This document shows positions 25,977-34,678 of a stretch of 64,000 bases of DNA, in pieces. How positions within the stretch are numbered: position 1 is the stretch's first letter; every line of letters starts with the position of its first letter. Source of the DNA: Acidaminococcus massiliensis. GTDB lineage: Bacteria > Bacillota > Negativicutes > Acidaminococcales > Acidaminococcaceae. Location: contig NZ_LT608315.1 in assembly GCF_900095825.1 (NCBI RefSeq), forward strand, positions 2,107,628 through 2,171,627, read 5' to 3'. Below the pieces are notes generated by a model that worked only from the letters and a program-made list of their open reading frames with translations, was not told where the DNA came from and did not search any database. Both the position numbers and the translations under genes were made by a program.

Positions 25977-28604
25977 TTACTGCAGCTGGCCTTCCACCAG
26001 TTCCCAAGCTTTATCCAGCCCGGCCTGGAGTTTGCTGGCATCCTTGCCGCCAGCTTGGGCCATATCCGGCCGTCCGCCGCCGTTGCCGCCCATGGCCTGG
26101 GCCACACCTTTGGCGATTTTGCCAGCATGGATGCCCTTCTGCACTGCCTCTTTAGCAGCCATGACCAGGATGTTCACCTTGTCGGCGCTCATGGGAGCTG
26201 CCAGGACCACCACCCCGCCGGTCTTATCCCGAAGGGTATCACCCATTTTCCGCAGGGCATCTACATCCTGGACTTTTACTTCCTGGACCAGCACAGGGAC
26301 ACCTTTTACTTCTTTGGCATCCGCCGTGACGCTGGCAGCCTGAGCAGCCACCAGTTTCTTTTCCATTTCATCGGCCCGGTGCTTTTCTGCCCGCAGGTCT
26401 TCCTGGAGTCCATTGATCCGGCTCACCAGGTTGTTGGGACGGCCCTTCACCGCAGCCGCCACTTCTCCGATCAGGCTTTCCAGTTCCCGGGTGTAAGCCA
26501 GGGAACCCCGGCCGGTCACTGCTTCGATCCGCCGCACCCCTGCGCCTACGCTGGATTCGGAAAGGATCTTGAAGAGCCCGATATGGCTGGTATTGGACAC
26601 ATGGACCCCACCGCACAATTCCATGCTGTAACCGGGCACATTCACCACCCGGACGATTTTGCCGTATTTTTCTCCAAAGAGAGCCATAGCGCCCATTTCT
26701 TTGGCTTTTTCCAGTTCCTGCTGGGAAATTTCCACATCCACCGCATCCAGGATCTTTTCATTGACGATATCTTCTACCTGGGCCAGTTCTTCTTCCGTCA
26801 GAGGAGAGAAATGGGAGAAGTCGAACCGGAGACGGTCCGGTCCCACATAGCTGCCGGCCTGGTTCACATGGCTGCCCAGCACCTGTTTCAGAGCTGCATG
26901 GAGCAAATGAGTGGCCGTATGGTTCCGGGCAATGTCTGCCCGCCGTTTCAGGTTCACTTCGAATTCCACTTCATCCCCTACGCTCAGGGTACCTTGTTCC
27001 AAGGTCCCCAGCTGGATGGTGAAGCCGTCAGGCAGCTTTTTCGTATCCGTTACATTAAAGATGCCCTTGTCAGACACCAGCCGTCCCGTATCTCCCAGCT
27101 GGCCGCCCCCTTCAGCATGGAAGGCCGTATTGGTTAGGATCACCGCCAGTTCATCCCCGCTCTTGGCGTTTTGGATGGCCTGGGTATCGTGAGCCGGGAA
27201 GATGGCAGCTACTTTGCCACTCTTGCTGGCTTCATCTACGGTCAAGTTCCCCAATTTCAGGTGACGGGTTTCGTAGAGCACCGGTTTGCCCTCTTTGTCG
27301 TTCCGAGCAGCCCGGGCTCTTTCCCGCTGGGCTTCCATGGCCTTTTCAAAGCCTTCCTTATCCATGGTGAAGCCCTGTTCTTCCAGGATTTCTTCCGTCA
27401 GTTCCCAAGGGAAGCCGAAGGTATCATAGAGCTGGAAGGCATCTTCCCCGTCAAGGACCGTGCTGCCAGCTTTCCGCATGGCATCGATTTTCTGGTTCAG
27501 CAGATCCGTCCCCTGTTCCAGGGTCTGGAGGAAGGAATTTTCTTCCATGGCGATGACTTTTTCAATGTAGCTTTTCTTTTCCCGCAGGTCCGTGTAATGG
27601 TCCCCATACATGTCGATGACCAGATCCGCGGCTCCTACCAGGAATTCCTTCCGGATGCCCAGCAGACGGCCGTGGCGGATGGCCCGGCGCAGCACCCGGC
27701 GGAGGATATAACCCCGTCCCTCATTGGAAGGCAGGATCCCGTCCCCGATCATGAAGGTGACGGAACGGGCATGGTCGGCAATGACCTTCAGGGAAATATC
27801 ATCCTTGGGATCCGCATTGTAAGTCTTGCCAGAAATCTTGCAGGCATATTCGATGATGGGGAAGATCAGGTCCGTCTCGAAGTTGCTGGGTTTGTTCTGG
27901 AGCACAGAAGCCACCCGTTCCAGCCCTAGGCCGGTATCGATGTTCTTGTGCTGGAGCGGGGTGTAGCTGCCGTCCGCTTCTTTGTTGTACTGGGTGAACA
28001 CCAGGTTCCACAGTTCCAGGAAACGGCCGCAGTCACAGCCAGGTCCGCAGTCAGGACTGCCGCAGCCCCGTTCTTCGCCCAGATCGATGTGGATTTCGGA
28101 ATCCGGTCCGCAAGGGCCGCCGCTGGCAATTTCCCACCAGTTGTCGTCCAGCTTCACGATCCGTTCCGCCGGGACTCCGCATACATCATGCCACAGGTCA
28201 TAGGCTTCCTGATCTTTGGGATAGACCGTGATCCACAGTTTGTCTTTGGGGAGTTCCAGGACTTCCGTCAGGAATTCCCAGGCCCAGGGAATCACTTCTT
28301 TCTTAAAATAATCCCCGAAGGAGAAGTTCCCCAACATTTCGAAATACGTATGGTGCCGGGCAGTGCGGCCCACATTTTCAATATCTCCGGTCCGGACGCA
28401 TTTCTGGCAGGTGGTGATCCGTGTCGCAGGCGGTTTCACCTTGCCGGTAAAATACGGCTTGAAAGGAGCCATGCCTGCGCCGATCAAGAGAAGCGTAGGG
28501 TCATCGTGGGGAATGAGGGACGCACTGGGCAGCACCAGGTGGCCTCGTTCCTTAAAGAAATCAAGATATTTCTGCCGAATCTCATTACCACTTAAATATT
28601 TCAT
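25977..28604 (-). CDS. alaS: Alanyl-tRNA synthetase
   Basis: 875 residues with all AlaRS parts: the class II catalytic domain (N-terminal SGNEIRQKYLDFFKERGH, later RTARHHTYFEMLGNFSFGDYF), the tRNA-recognition domain, the editing domain with HTATHLLHAAL and CGGVHV zinc ligands, and a DHHA1/C-Ala tail ending in a GGNGGGRPDMAQAGG segment. It charges tRNA-Ala and hydrolyses mischarged Ser/Gly-tRNA. ATG 28604 is chosen from GGGAG 8 bases upstream; the TTG at 28619 overlaps that site. No T-box precedes it, only a consensus promoter. Confidence 0.98.
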   Translation of the reverse strand: MKYLSGNEIRQKYLDFFKERGHLVLPSASLIPHDDPTLLLIGAGMAPFKPYFTGKVKPPATRITTCQKCVRTGDIENVGRTARHHTYFEMLGNFSFGDYFKKEVIPWAWEFLTEVLELPKDKLWITVYPKDQEAYDLWHDVCGVPAERIVKLDDNWWEIASGGPCGPDSEIHIDLGEERGCGSPDCGPGCDCGRFLELWNLVFTQYNKEADGSYTPLQHKNIDTGLGLERVASVLQNKPSNFETDLIFPIIEYACKISGKTYNADPKDDISLKVIADHARSVTFMIGDGILPSNEGRGYILRRVLRRAIRHGRLLGIRKEFLVGAADLVIDMYGDHYTDLREKKSYIEKVIAMEENSFLQTLEQGTDLLNQKIDAMRKAGSTVLDGEDAFQLYDTFGFPWELTEEILEEQGFTMDKEGFEKAMEAQRERARAARNDKEGKPVLYETRHLKLGNLTVDEASKSGKVAAIFPAHDTQAIQNAKSGDELAVILTNTAFHAEGGGQLGDTGRLVSDKGIFNVTDTKKLPDGFTIQLGTLEQGTLSVGDEVEFEVNLKRRADIARNHTATHLLHAALKQVLGSHVNQAGSYVGPDRLRFDFSHFSPLTEEELAQVEDIVNEKILDAVDVEISQQELEKAKEMGAMALFGEKYGKIVRVVNVPGYSMELCGGVHVSNTSHIGLFKILSESSVGAGVRRIEAVTGRGSLAYTRELESLIGEVAAAVKGRPNNLVSRINGLQEDLRAEKHRADEMEKKLVAAQAASVTADAKEVKGVPVLVQEVKVQDVDALRKMGDTLRDKTGGVVVLAAPMSADKVNILVMAAKEAVQKGIHAGKIAKGVAQAMGGNGGGRPDMAQAGGKDASKLQAGLDKAWELVEGQLQ

Positions 28605-28689
28605 TACCAACTCTCCCAAATTCGCTCCAGCAAAAAGGAAAACTGCATCCCATCAGCCAGAAAATTAAATTCTCTTTCGTATCCCATAA

Positions 28690-28718
28690 ATTATATAAAA
28701 AGTAAAGAGGGCTGTCAA
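28690..28718 (-). promoter_or_regulatory. alaS: Consensus sigma-70 promoter of alaS
   Basis: TTGACA (28713-28718), exactly 17 bases, then TATAAT (28690-28695) on the minus strand, about 80 bases upstream of the alaS start. The -35 box is separated by only 8 bases from the radA terminator stem. Confidence 0.9.
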
Positions 28719-28726
28719 ATAAATAA

Positions 28727-28750
28727 GGGGTGTGAATAAATTCACACCCC
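28727..28750 (-). terminator. Intrinsic terminator of the ctsR-radA unit
   Basis: GGGGTGTGAA (28727-28736) and TTCACACCCC (28741-28750) form a perfect 10-bp stem followed by TTATTTATTT on the minus strand, 44 bases after the radA stop. Confidence 0.85.
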
Positions 28751-28770
28751 GGTCACGGGCCGCGACCTGT

Positions 28771-28792
28771 GGCTGCTGCCCGGGCAGCAGCC
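28771..28792. repeat. 22-base perfect palindrome after radA
   Basis: GGCTGCTGCCC is followed at once by its reverse complement GGGCAGCAGCC (28771-28792), next to CCCTAC. It starts 2 bases beyond the radA stop. The GCAGCCCCTAC junction resembles the CCCCTAC motif of the IS110 target repeats, but no insertion is present. Confidence 0.5.
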
Positions 28793-28793
28793 C

Positions 28794-30167
28794 CTACTCC
28801 CTATACATCCCTGCAATAGCCTCTTCCACGGTCCTTGCTTGGATGATGGTCAATCCTTCTGGTTCTTTTCCGAATGGGAAGCTGCCTTTGGGGACGATGA
28901 ACCGTTTGAATCCCAGCTGGGCAGCTTCTTTGATCCTCCGGTCCGTCAGTCCTACCCGGCGCAGTTCACCCGTAAGGCCCACTTCCCCGATGGCCAGCAC
29001 CCCCATGGGCACCGGACGGTTCCGATAACTGGAAACCAAGGCCCCCAGGATGGCCAGGTCCGCCGCCGGTTCCTTGATTTTCATACCGCCTACTGCGCAC
29101 ACATAGGCATCCTGGTCTCCAAAATTCATGCCGCAGCGCTTTTCCAGCACCGCCAGCAGCATATTCACCCGGTTGAAATCCACTCCCACCACGGTCCTCC
29201 GGGGCAAGCCAAAGGGAGTATGGGAAACCAGGGCCTGGATTTCTGTGAGGATCGGCCGGTTCCCTTCCATGGCCGCCGTGATCACCGAGCCGGAAACCGC
29301 CTCTTCTTTGGCTTCCAAGAACAGGCCGGAAGGATTGGACACTTCCCGGAGCCCTTCTTCTTCCATAGAAAAGATCCCGCATTCACTGGTGGAGCCGAAT
29401 CGATTCTTCAGCGCCCGGAGCACTCGATAGGTGTAGGAGCGGTCTCCTTCGAACTGGAGCACCACGTCCACCATATGTTCCAGCAGCCGAGGCCCGGCGA
29501 TGTTCCCCTCTTTGGTCACATGGCCGATGATGATCACCGCGATCCCCGTCTCTTTGGCAAAAGTCAGCAGCTTGGCGGTACATTCCCGCACCTGGCCCAC
29601 GCTGCCCGCCGCGCTTTCCAGCTCCTGGTTGTACATGGTCTGGATGGAATCGATGACCAGGAGGCGGGGTTTCACCTGTTTGGCCTGGACCAGGATGGTC
29701 CCCAGTTCTGTAGCCGTCATGATCTGCAGGGCATCCGTTGCCTGTCCCAGCCGCTCTGCCCGCATGGCCGTCTGGGCTTCACTTTCTTCCCCCGATACGT
29801 AGAGCACCCGTTCTCCACTAGCTGCCGCCTTCATGGAAACATCCAGGGTGATGGTGGATTTGCCGATGCCCGGAGCCCCGCCCAAAAGGATCAGGGAACC
29901 GGGGACGATGCCGCCCCCCAGCACCCGGTCGAATTCGTGGATCCCGGTAGTCATCCTCCGTACCTTCACCTTCTCCACCTGCTTCAAGGTCTTAGGGGTA
30001 GGAGATTCCGTCACCGCCAGATAGGAAGGCCGCTGCCGGCTGGGAGCCGGAACTGCAGTTTCTTCCACCAGAGTATCCCACTTCCCGCATTCCGGGCATT
30101 TACCCAGCCATTTGGGTGTAGAATACCCACAGTTCTGACATACGTAATGGGTCTGTGTTTTGGCCAC
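28794..30167 (-). CDS. radA: DNA repair protein RadA
   Basis: 457 residues. The N-terminal C4 zinc finger has C10, C13, C24 and C27 (CQNCGYSTPKWLGKCPECG). The RecA-like ATPase has the Walker A GGAPGIGKST near residue 95 and the RadA-specific KNRFGSTSE motif. The C-terminus is a Lon-protease-like domain. RadA is a branch-migration helicase in recombinational repair. The start is GTG, with GGAGG 8 bases upstream, and it follows the ctsR stop without a gap, so the two form one operon. Confidence 0.96.
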   Translation of the reverse strand: MAKTQTHYVCQNCGYSTPKWLGKCPECGKWDTLVEETAVPAPSRQRPSYLAVTESPTPKTLKQVEKVKVRRMTTGIHEFDRVLGGGIVPGSLILLGGAPGIGKSTITLDVSMKAAASGERVLYVSGEESEAQTAMRAERLGQATDALQIMTATELGTILVQAKQVKPRLLVIDSIQTMYNQELESAAGSVGQVRECTAKLLTFAKETGIAVIIIGHVTKEGNIAGPRLLEHMVDVVLQFEGDRSYTYRVLRALKNRFGSTSECGIFSMEEEGLREVSNPSGLFLEAKEEAVSGSVITAAMEGNRPILTEIQALVSHTPFGLPRRTVVGVDFNRVNMLLAVLEKRCGMNFGDQDAYVCAVGGMKIKEPAADLAILGALVSSYRNRPVPMGVLAIGEVGLTGELRRVGLTDRRIKEAAQLGFKRFIVPKGSFPFGKEPEGLTIIQARTVEEAIAGMYRE

Positions 30168-30602
30168 TTATTCTTCCTCCTGGAGCAGCCGATACGCATT
30201 CCGCACGATCTGTTCCTTGTTTTCCTCGCTGACATGGTCTCCCAGCACATGGAGGAAATAATCCAGCAGCCGGGCTTCCCGGCCAGTGATCAGTTTGTGG
30301 GCGGCCAGAGCCTGGACCAGCTGATTGGAAGACAGGTCTCCTTTGCCCGCTGGCAGCTGGGATTGGACGGCTGTCTGCCGAGGCAGGCGGATGATCCGGA
30401 TGAAGCCCCCGTTTCCCCGTTTGGACTCCACCTCATAGCCCCGTTCTGGGGTAAAGCGAGTGGTCAGGGTATAAGTGATCTGGCTGGGCGCACAGGACAG
30501 CTTTTCCGCCAGCTGGCTCCGCTTTACGTCCACCCGGTCCTGTTCGTTGGCGAACAGCTCGCTGATGATGAATTGCTCTATGGCATCTGCTATATTGCGC
30601 AT
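30168..30602 (-). CDS. ctsR: CtsR family heat-shock regulator
   Basis: 144 residues beginning RNIADAIEQFIISELF, with the DNA-binding domain KRSQLAEKLSCAPSQITYTLTTRFTPERGYEVESKRGNGGFIRI. The glycine-rich RGNGGFIRI wing is the CtsR thermosensing and DNA-binding signature. CtsR represses clp and other heat-shock genes. In many Firmicutes it heads ctsR-mcsA-mcsB-clpC-radA. Here only radA follows, so mcsA/mcsB/clpC are absent from this locus. Tandem GTCAAA motifs in its own promoter suggest autoregulation. Confidence 0.92.
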   Translation of the reverse strand: MRNIADAIEQFIISELFANEQDRVDVKRSQLAEKLSCAPSQITYTLTTRFTPERGYEVESKRGNGGFIRIIRLPRQTAVQSQLPAGKGDLSSNQLVQALAAHKLITGREARLLDYFLHVLGDHVSEENKEQIVRNAYRLLQEEE

Positions 30603-30644
30603 GATGATTACCTCCTATGGGAAAGACAGGTTCTCCCATGCTCT

Positions 30645-30673
30645 ATTATATTTGACATTTTGACGTTTGGCAA
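30645..30673 (-). promoter_or_regulatory. ctsR: ctsR promoter with two GTCAAA motifs between -35 and -10
   Basis: TTGCCA (30668-30673), 17 bases, TATAAT (30645-30650). The spacer contains GTCAAA twice (30659-30664 and 30651-30656) in direct orientation, offset by 8 bases. The CtsR operator in B. subtilis is a direct GTCAAA heptad repeat with a 3-base spacer (offset 10), so this is related but differently spaced. Confidence 0.75.
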
Positions 30674-30685
30674 GAGGGAATTGTT

Positions 30686-30958
30686 TCACCCCATCACCCG
30701 CGCTCCCACAAAAATCTGCAGCCCCAGGATCACCGGCACCCCGATGGTGAATTTCAGATGTTTCGTCTTGTGCCTGAACAGAAACATGGCCAAAAGGGCC
30801 CCTGCACTGCCCCCCAGGGCCGCCAGACCCAGCAGCCGGATTTCCGGCACCCGCCAGGCCCCCTTTTTGGCACAGAATTTGTCATAGCCGTACACGGCAA
30901 AAGTAATGGCGTTGATCAGAAGAAGCCCCGTTGTAAGCGGGGTAAATGGGAAAGGCAT
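30686..30958 (-). CDS. DUF1294 small membrane protein
   Basis: 90 residues with three hydrophobic segments (about 8-25, 40-62, 70-88). The family pattern is clear: NAITFAVYGYDKFCAKKGAWRVPE, then LLGLAALGGSAGALLAMFLFRHKTKHLKF. The function of DUF1294 proteins is unknown. GGAGG is 10 bases upstream of the ATG. It follows the mini-lipoprotein ORF by 34 bases on the same strand and ends close to the ctsR promoter. Confidence 0.9.
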   Translation of the reverse strand: MPFPFTPLTTGLLLINAITFAVYGYDKFCAKKGAWRVPEIRLLGLAALGGSAGALLAMFLFRHKTKHLKFTIGVPVILGLQIFVGARVMG

Positions 30959-30992
30959 GACATATACTCCTCCATGGTTTAGCGTGGATTGT

Positions 30993-31166
30993 TCATCGTT
31001 TCGGAAGCCATAAGAAAGAAGTCAGACCGGCCCTCTGGGCCATGATCCTCACCGGCGATGCCCCGGTCTTTCCGTCCCGCTGCCTCTGGTCCACCCTGCA
31101 TCCTGCCAGAAGGACCAGCAGCAGGCACAGGGCCGCCAGGGCCATGGTCTTTCGTGGACATTTCAT
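30993..31166 (-). CDS. Very small putative lipoprotein (57 aa)
   Basis: An ORF of 57 codons with AGGAGG 9 bases upstream of ATG. It reads MKCPRKTMALAALCLLLVLL followed by AGC, a textbook lipoprotein signal with lipobox LAGC (Cys23). The mature part is only about 35 basic residues. Its last 12 codons run into a copy of the AAGAAGTCAGACCGGCCC repeat, so it may be a truncated gene. It lies divergent from the SNF2 helicase gene and upstream of DUF1294. No function is known. Confidence 0.6.
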   Translation of the reverse strand: MKCPRKTMALAALCLLLVLLAGCRVDQRQRDGKTGASPVRIMAQRAGLTSFLWLPKR

Positions 31167-31214
31167 CGTGGCCGTCCTCCTTGTTTCTTTCTATTGTAGC
31201 ATATAAAGGAAATA

Positions 31215-31243
31215 TTGACTCTTTTCCCCCTTTTCCCTACAAT
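31215..31243 (+). promoter_or_regulatory. Promoter of the SNF2-SWIM operon
   Basis: TTGACT (31215-31220), 17 bases, TACAAT (31238-31243) on the plus strand, about 32 bases before the SNF2 ATG. Confidence 0.8.
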
Positions 31244-31275
31244 GAAATTACCTGCAGTATAAAGGAGATCTGTCT

Positions 31276-33888
31276 ATGAAAGCCCGCACACAACCCCTGG
31301 ATTTTTTCTTTACCCCCGGCGGTTTCCAGCCGGATTCCCCGGAAAAAGGTCTATCTGCTGAACAAGCCCGGCTTCGGAAAAACTTCCAGGAACATCCCTG
31401 GCTGACCCTGTATCAGCTGGGCTTCTCTTCCCTTTCTCAGGATGCCAGTCCTTCCTTCCAGTTCCTTCATCGTCTAGCCGCCGCTTTTGTGGAAGCCCTG
31501 AGCCATGATCCGTTCCTCCAGATATCCCTGTCAGAAACCCGAATCCCTCTTTCCCCGGAACAGGAGGACAGGCTGCTGGACGGGGTTCCCTTTGCCCCCG
31601 GCAGCACCTGGATCGACTCAGGCTGGCTCCATCACGCCTGGGACCAGCTGAATCAGGCCTTTGCCCAGGATCTGGGGAAATTTTCCGGCACTGTGGAAGA
31701 TTATCTGAAGACCCGGAGCGGTGCCCTCCGCCCGGCTGACCGGATCTACTTCCACCTGGTGGAAAACAAAAGGAGCGAAACCTATCCTTTCGCCTTCCTG
31801 GCCACCTATGCAACCTATGATGCAAAGAAAGAGGCCCGTCACATGCCTCTTTCCTATGCCCTCCAGGAATACAAGGATGACCGGGACAAGCTCATGCAGC
31901 TGCTTTCCTCCCTGGACAAGGTGGCCCAGATTTCTCCCTTCCACGGCCGGTTCATCTCCTCGGGAGAGATCTTCCACCCCTTTGGACTGACACCTTCGGA
32001 AGCCTATGAATTCCTGAAGACCATCCCCCAGGTAGAAAGCCTGGGCATCCGCTGCCGGATCCCCAACTGGTGGCGCCAGGGAAAACGCCAGGTCTCCCTG
32101 TCTGTGAAAATCGGAGACCAGGAAAAACCCCTGCTGGGCGCCGAGACCCTGCTGACCCTCCAACCTTCCCTGACTGTGGACGGGGTAACCCTCACCCCGG
32201 AAGACATTGCCCGGCTGCTGTCCGGTACCGAAGGCCTGGCCCTGATCAAGGGCAAATGGGTCGAAGTGGACCACCAGCATCTGAAGGAACTGCTCCAGCA
32301 ACTGAAGGGATTTTCCGGCACCGTCACCGTGGCGGTGGCCCTCCGGGAAGAACTGTCCGTTCAGGACGGGGTGACTTTCACCCACGGCCAGTGGCTGACC
32401 AGGCTCCTGGACCGGCTGCGCCACCCGGAAAAGGCAGCTCCTCTGGAGGTTCCGGAAGCTGTCCAGGCCACCCTCCGTCCCTACCAGAAAACAGGATTCT
32501 CCTGGCTGTGCACCCTGTCCGATTATGGATTCGGCATGTGTCTGGCCGATGACATGGGGCTGGGAAAGACCCTGGAAGTCCTGACCTATCTGGCCCGTCA
32601 GCAGCAGAAGCTTCCGGAAGGACGGTTCCTGCTGGTAGTCCCGGCTTCTCTGCTGGACAACTGGTCCCGGGAACTGGACCGTTTCACTCCTTCCCTTTCC
32701 TATACCGTGCTCCACGGACGGACGGCCAAAAAGCTGGAAGAAGTGCTGGCTGATTCTCAGACCTTCCTGACCCTGACCACCTATGCCCTGGTCCCCCGTC
32801 TGGCCGGCCTCCAGAAAATCCCCTGGGACGGAGTGATCCTGGACGAAGCCCAGGCCATCAAGAACCCGGGCACCCGGCAGGCCCGTCAGATCAAAGAGCT
32901 GAAAGCCCGCCACCGTCTGGCCATGACCGGGACGCCGGTGGAAAACGACCTGTCCAATCTGTGGTCTCTTTTCGACTTTCTGGACCCGGGACTCTTGGGA
33001 AGCCGGAAAGAGTTCGCTGCCTACGCCGCAGGCCTGAAAAACAGCGGGAACTACGAACCCCTGCGGGCGGCTCTTTCTCCTTTTATCCTGCGCCGCCTCA
33101 AAACGGACAAGTCCATTATCTCCGATCTGCCGGAAAAGATCGAAAAGAACGAGTACATTTCCCTGTCTCCCCGCCAGGTGGCCCTGTACCGCAGCGAAGT
33201 CAGCCATTTCCGCACCTTGCTCCAGGAAGACACGGAAATCAGCGGGATCAGACGGAAAGGTCTGGTGCTGGCCATGCTCAACAAACTGAAGCAGATCTGC
33301 AACCATCCGGACCAGTTCCTGGGCACAGGGAACTACCAGGAAACCGAAAGCGGGAAATTCCGCCGTCTGGGGGAACTGTGCCGGAACATCTACGAAAAAC
33401 GGGAGCGGGTACTGGTATTCACCCAGTACCGGGAAATCACCGATGCCCTGTCTGCCTTCCTGACAGAAGTATTCGGCCGGCCCGGCTTTGTGATCCACGG
33501 GGGCGTACCGGTGAAGAAGCGGCAGGCCATGGTGGACGCCTTTAACGGGGAAGACTATATGCCCTATATGGTCCTGTCCCTGAAGGCAGCCGGCACCGGA
33601 CTGAACCTGACCAGCGCCAGCCATGTGATCCACTTCGATCGCTGGTGGAATCCGGCCGTGGAAAACCAGGCCACCGACCGGGCCTACCGGATCGGGCAGA
33701 CCCGGAATGTGATCGTCCACAAATTCATCTGTTCCGGTACCATCGAGGAACGGATCGACGCCATGATCAACAGTAAAAAAGACCTGGCAGAACAGGTCAT
33801 TGGAGGCAGTACCACATGGATCACCGAGCTTTCCGACCGGGAGCTGCTGGATCTGATGAAGTTGGACCTGCCGGAAAAGAGGCGGTAG
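31276..33888 (+). CDS. SNF2-family helicase/ATPase
   Basis: 870 residues. The N-terminal 400 form a bacterial SNF2-associated region without recognised motifs. The SNF2 ATPase follows: motif I D426-MGLGKT, motif Ia LLVVPASLLDNWSREL, motif II D523-EAQ, motif III MTGTPVEN, and a C-terminal helicase lobe with QTFLTL-, GTGLNLT and QATDRAYRIGQT (motif VI). Such proteins translocate on DNA to remodel nucleoprotein. AAGGAG precedes the start. The next gene encodes a SWIM zinc-finger protein 3 bases later, a pairing seen repeatedly in bacteria but of unknown purpose. This is one of the few plus-strand genes here. Confidence 0.93.
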   Translation: MKARTQPLDFFFTPGGFQPDSPEKGLSAEQARLRKNFQEHPWLTLYQLGFSSLSQDASPSFQFLHRLAAAFVEALSHDPFLQISLSETRIPLSPEQEDRLLDGVPFAPGSTWIDSGWLHHAWDQLNQAFAQDLGKFSGTVEDYLKTRSGALRPADRIYFHLVENKRSETYPFAFLATYATYDAKKEARHMPLSYALQEYKDDRDKLMQLLSSLDKVAQISPFHGRFISSGEIFHPFGLTPSEAYEFLKTIPQVESLGIRCRIPNWWRQGKRQVSLSVKIGDQEKPLLGAETLLTLQPSLTVDGVTLTPEDIARLLSGTEGLALIKGKWVEVDHQHLKELLQQLKGFSGTVTVAVALREELSVQDGVTFTHGQWLTRLLDRLRHPEKAAPLEVPEAVQATLRPYQKTGFSWLCTLSDYGFGMCLADDMGLGKTLEVLTYLARQQQKLPEGRFLLVVPASLLDNWSRELDRFTPSLSYTVLHGRTAKKLEEVLADSQTFLTLTTYALVPRLAGLQKIPWDGVILDEAQAIKNPGTRQARQIKELKARHRLAMTGTPVENDLSNLWSLFDFLDPGLLGSRKEFAAYAAGLKNSGNYEPLRAALSPFILRRLKTDKSIISDLPEKIEKNEYISLSPRQVALYRSEVSHFRTLLQEDTEISGIRRKGLVLAMLNKLKQICNHPDQFLGTGNYQETESGKFRRLGELCRNIYEKRERVLVFTQYREITDALSAFLTEVFGRPGFVIHGGVPVKKRQAMVDAFNGEDYMPYMVLSLKAAGTGLNLTSASHVIHFDRWWNPAVENQATDRAYRIGQTRNVIVHKFICSGTIEERIDAMINSKKDLAEQVIGGSTTWITELSDRELLDLMKLDLPEKRR

Positions 33889-33891
33889 TCC

Positions 33892-34635
33892 ATGAGTGCC
33901 AAACGAAAATATTCCTGGGGTTTTTCCTATGCAAAGTATCCCCAGCCTACCATCGAAGCCCTGCAGAAGCAGGCAGAACAGACCCTGCGGAAGGCCGGTG
34001 AAAAAAGCCGACAGTATCAGCCGGTCCATGTAACCGGGACCCAGCTTTGCCGCCACTGGTGGGGCAAAGCCTGGTGCAGGGCCATCGAATCCTATTCAGA
34101 TATCAGCAACCGGCTGGCCCGGGGACGCCGGTACCTGAAGGCGGATACCGTACTGGATCTCCAGCTGGCACCGGGAGAAATCCATGCCCTGGTCCAGGGA
34201 TCCCGGGTGAGACCCTATAAGGTCCAGATCACCCTGGGCCCTCTTTCGGACCAGAACCGGAAGAAAATCGAGGAAGCCTGTGTGGGATTCCTTCCCAACA
34301 TGGAAGCGCTGCTTAACGGAGATCTGCCTCCCACGGTAGCGGAGGTGTTCACCCAGGAAGGGGGCTTATTCCCCCGGCGCTGGGAACTCCATATCCGCTG
34401 CAGCTGCCCTGACGACGCCATTCTGTGCAAACATGCGGCCGCCGTACTCTACGGCGTGGGGGTGCGTATCGACGAAAATCCCTTCCTGTTTTTCCAGCTG
34501 AGAGGTATCTCGGTGGAAAAGCTGATCGGCCAGAAACTGGAAAGCCGGGTGGAAGAAATGCTGTCCCATGCCCAGGACGCCCCCACAGACCGAACCCTGC
34601 CGGAGGAGGAGATCGGGAAGCTGTTTGGGGTATAA
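33892..34635 (+). CDS. SWIM zinc-finger protein paired with SNF2 helicase
   Basis: 247 residues. The SWIM motif reads C170-S-C172-x6-C179-K-H181 (CSCPDDAILCKH), within a domain that begins WELHIRCSCP. The N-terminal half (residues 1-150) contains KYSWGFSYAKYP and THWWGKAWC-like residues typical of the SNF2-linked SWIM family. SWIM domains bind DNA or proteins; the protein probably targets or regulates the helicase (inference). It starts 3 bases after the helicase stop and ends before a hairpin terminator. Confidence 0.88.
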   Translation: MSAKRKYSWGFSYAKYPQPTIEALQKQAEQTLRKAGEKSRQYQPVHVTGTQLCRHWWGKAWCRAIESYSDISNRLARGRRYLKADTVLDLQLAPGEIHALVQGSRVRPYKVQITLGPLSDQNRKKIEEACVGFLPNMEALLNGDLPPTVAEVFTQEGGLFPRRWELHIRCSCPDDAILCKHAAAVLYGVGVRIDENPFLFFQLRGISVEKLIGQKLESRVEEMLSHAQDAPTDRTLPEEEIGKLFGV

Positions 34636-34638
34636 AAC

Positions 34639-34671
34639 GGCAAGAAATCAGACCGGCCCTGACTTCTTGCC
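34639..34671 (+). terminator. Hairpin after the SWIM gene, AAGAARTCAGACCGGCCC repeat
   Basis: GGCAAGAAATCAG (34639-34651) pairs with CTGACTTCTTGCC (34659-34671) with one mismatch. The left arm plus ACCGGCCC is a repeat also found at 31016 and, more diverged, at 4171. Confidence 0.6.
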
Positions 34672-34678
34672 TTGCTCT

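Noticed and set aside
25977-28680. T-box or other riboswitch in front of alaS
   Set aside because: The leader between promoter and ATG is only about 80 bases and lacks the T-box motif.
28771-28792. IS110 target site at the radA palindrome
   Set aside because: It shares only CCCCTAC with the proposed target; the rest of the repeat is absent and nothing is inserted.
31618-34056. Long minus-strand frame (812 codons) opposite the SNF2/SWIM genes
   Set aside because: It is an antisense shadow produced by the GC-rich codon bias. The plus strand has full SNF2 and SWIM motifs, ribosome sites and a promoter.
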